Positions 62,361-64,000 of a stretch of 64,000 nucleotides of DNA are shown here, piece by piece. Numbering within the stretch: the first letter of the stretch is position 1; every line of letters begins with the position of its first letter. The translations under genes were made by a program, and so were the position numbers. Origin of the DNA: Chthonomonas sp. UBA2362 (lineage in GTDB: Bacteria > Armatimonadota > Fimbriimonadia > Fimbriimonadales > Fimbriimonadaceae); the NCBI GenBank assembly GCA_002344135.1, contig DDTO01000006.1:151869-215868 (forward strand), given 5' to 3'. Under the pieces are notes generated by a model. That model saw only the letters and a program-made list of their open reading frames with translations, searched no databases and was not told where the DNA came from.

Positions 62361-63923
62361 CTACGATCGTAACACAGGTGGAGGCCCTGTAAATCGGATT
62401 CGGCGGGGCTTGGGGTTTTTCAGCGCCCGCTCACCCAGGAAAGCCAATCCCCATCCGAACGCGCTCAGGACGATGCCCTGGACGACCGCGAGCACGAACC
62501 GGTCGCGGTCGAAGAAGAGCGGTGTGAGCGGATAGAGAGACCAAATCGATCCGGGCGTCGCACCCTCATCGGAGATCATGCCGAAGAACATGGGAGGCAG
62601 CCAGAGGGCCATCAGGACGAGGACGAAGAGCAAGACCTGCGCGGTTCGGAAGCCGCTGGCGATCGCCGATATCCACCTGCCCGCACCCCAGATGGCCGTC
62701 CAAAAGCCGATCGACCAAACCAGATAAGGGACGACGCCAGTTCCCGGCCAGAGTCCCGTGGCGGCTCGCGTCGCCACGATGGCGCCGAGAAAGCCCGCGC
62801 CGAGGAGCAGCATCAGGTAGGCGAAGCCTCCAGAGGGCCGCCCGATGATCGCGCCCCGAAACGTGACGAATCCGTCCGGCCAGTACTTCCGTTCGCGATC
62901 CCAGCCGAAGCAGACAATGGCAGGGGCGACGAAGAGGACGAGTAGCATCATCCAGGTGAAGTAGGCGGCCGTCACCCGATGCAGATCGCCCGCCGAGGCC
63001 GTGTTGACCGTGCTCGACGCCACGAGGAAGACGGCAAGAAAGGTGTAGGCGACGCCATGAAGCCGCAGCCCGATCGTTTCCTTCGAGCCGGACGGGGCGA
63101 GCACCGACCCGGCGCCGAGAAGAGCGATCTTGCAAAACAGAACCGCCGCCACGCCGGTCAGGAGCCAGTTCGGAACTTCGATCCCGAACAGCATCGAGAA
63201 CGAATCTGAGGTGAAGGGCAGCAAGAACGGAGAGAGCGTCGCCAGGAAAGACATCTCACCGACCTGACGCCCCATCCCGCCGGCGAAGACGAGGCCGCCG
63301 GCGAGCAAGGAAGTAAGCAGCGCATAGACGAACGTGAAGAGGTAGCTGAGGGAAATCGCCCCGACTGCGTTGGTCGCCTGGGTCGAGACCACGAGGGCGA
63401 CCGAAGTCAGAATGAGCGCCTGAAACGAGAGCAGGGCATAGACGGCGAACACGTCGCCGAAACTGGCCCCACCGAGAACAACGCAGACCGCGGTCACGGG
63501 AAAGGACAGCGCCAAGAGCATCCACGTGTAGCGGTAGCTGCTCAGCATCTTGCCCACGAGGTAGTACTTCGGCGTGACCGGGGCAGAGAACACGAGGTCC
63601 AGGGATCGGCGATGCCGTTCGTTGACGATCGTCGTTGCCGTCAGGCCGGGAGCGACGAGGAGGATCATCGCGCCCAGGAAGTAGATGATCGACTCGTAGA
63701 AGGTTCTGAGCCGGGACTGGAGGTCCGCGACCGAGATCGTTTCCTCATAGCCGCTGCGCTGGGTCGAGGTGTAGAAGATCATGGCGTAGCCGATCATCAG
63801 CGCCAGGTACACCGCCCAGAGCACGAAGGAGCGGTTCCCTCTCAACTGAGCACGGTAGTCGCGGACGGCGGTCGCGTTGCCGAAATAGGTCCCGACCGTT
63901 CGCCGCAACCAGGAGTGGGTCAA
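62361..63923 (-). CDS. ABC-2 type transporter permease
   Basis: 520 residues from a TTG at 63923 (MTHSWLRRTVG), whose TTGA overlaps the TGA of the upstream ATPase gene. About 12 hydrophobic segments are visible. It contains an extracellular loop (YTSTQRSGYEETISVADLQS) and the ABC-2 segment TIVNERHRRSLDLVFSAPVT, including the E-R-x-x-x-S-L-D motif usual in ABC-2 permeases. It forms an exporter with the ATPase encoded upstream. Substrate unknown. Confidence 0.88.
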   Translation of the reverse strand: MTHSWLRRTVGTYFGNATAVRDYRAQLRGNRSFVLWAVYLALMIGYAMIFYTSTQRSGYEETISVADLQSRLRTFYESIIYFLGAMILLVAPGLTATTIVNERHRRSLDLVFSAPVTPKYYLVGKMLSSYRYTWMLLALSFPVTAVCVVLGGASFGDVFAVYALLSFQALILTSVALVVSTQATNAVGAISLSYLFTFVYALLTSLLAGGLVFAGGMGRQVGEMSFLATLSPFLLPFTSDSFSMLFGIEVPNWLLTGVAAVLFCKIALLGAGSVLAPSGSKETIGLRLHGVAYTFLAVFLVASSTVNTASAGDLHRVTAAYFTWMMLLVLFVAPAIVCFGWDRERKYWPDGFVTFRGAIIGRPSGGFAYLMLLLGAGFLGAIVATRAATGLWPGTGVVPYLVWSIGFWTAIWGAGRWISAIASGFRTAQVLLFVLVLMALWLPPMFFGMISDEGATPGSIWSLYPLTPLFFDRDRFVLAVVQGIVLSAFGWGLAFLGERALKNPKPRRIRFTGPPPVLRS

Positions 63924-64000
63924 TTCACCGCCCCCGTCGTCAGCTTGAGGAAGACGTCCTCGAGGTTGGCCTCCAACTCACGAAAGTCCACGACTCGAAA
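63920..64000 (-). CDS. ABC transporter ATPase, last 26 codons (truncated by window)
   Basis: The minus-strand frame entering from base 64000 reads FRVVDFRELEANLEDVFLKL-TTGAVN and stops with TGA at 63922-63920. The N-L-E-D-V-F-L-K-L-T ending is the usual C-terminus of ABC-2 ATPases (CcmA/DrrA type). It overlaps the permease start by 3-4 nt, which indicates translational coupling. Confidence 0.82.
   Translation of the reverse strand, partial: FRVVDFRELEANLEDVFLKLTTGAVN

Overview
The window is 64 kb of GC-rich bacterial chromosome, with no phage, plasmid or tRNA/rRNA signature that I could find. The best taxonomic guess is Armatimonadota, probably class Fimbriimonadia. This is inference. It rests on many secreted proteins ending in a dockerin-like tail with a GDYALLS-type motif, PEP-CTERM proteins, HAF-repeat and choice-of-anchor B proteins, and a Planctomycetes/Armatimonadetes-style ABC exporter plus DUF4175-like module. 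Base composition looks even throughout. The window starts inside one gene (the C-terminal part of a HAF-repeat protein) and ends inside another (the last 26 codons of an ABC ATPase).

Layout. 1-4.7 kb: HAF-repeat protein, GNAT acetyltransferase, beta-helix protein, then a three-gene redox unit (four-cluster ferredoxin, Tat-anchored Rieske protein, small membrane protein). 4.8-12.1 kb: a 2,427-residue secreted subtilase carrying three WD40 blocks and a cadherin-like array. 12.2-14.5 kb: VOC protein, DUF1905 protein, trypsin-like protease, membrane protein. 14.6-16.3 kb: groL with a consensus promoter and CIRCE operators. 16.4-19.5 kb: two REP-associated transposases (one frameshifted) among seven REP palindromes, with a secreted dockerin-tailed protein between them. 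20.4-26 kb: PEP-CTERM protein and a GHKL-ATPase/SF2-helicase giant broken by one frameshift. 26.2-32.6 kb: DEAD-box RNA helicase, a glycosidase gene with an in-frame TGA, PEP-CTERM protein, a gene with a 15-G tract, a DUF433/DUF5615 toxin-antitoxin-like pair and a GH76 protein, among a second family of GC-rich repeats. 32.7-44.5 kb: secreted dockerin and choice-of-anchor B proteins, a beta-oxidation fusion protein with etfB, and a ppx-ppk polyphosphate operon. 44.8-48.8 kb: guaB, an unknown protein and an AAA-TM-YARHG-like protein. 48.8-52.6 kb: a KimA-like potassium importer with a short KdpD-like kinase and a KdpE-like regulator. 52.6-64 kb: housekeeping genes (pheA, nfo, plsC, class II aldolase, TfoX-N protein, alpha/beta hydrolase), cell-surface proteins and the ABC exporter module.

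Regulation. Two kinds of translation start coexist. Most secreted-protein genes have a clear Shine-Dalgarno. About a dozen cytoplasmic or regulatory genes instead carry a TANNNT-type -10 box only 5-8 nt upstream of the start codon and no Shine-Dalgarno, which suggests leaderless mRNAs. Three separate sites show direct repeats at an 11-bp period, the spacing used by OmpR/PhoB-family regulators. One of them lies in front of the KimA-like importer next to its own regulator genes.

Most notable items: the RAYT/REP system with nested REP subtypes, the ATPase-helicase giant (a possible solitary defence protein), the potassium-uptake/two-component locus with its candidate operator, the shared C-terminal two-domain module of secreted proteins, the 15-G tract inside an ORF, and three genes broken by single-base changes. 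All functional statements come from reading the sequence and from family knowledge. No database search was run.
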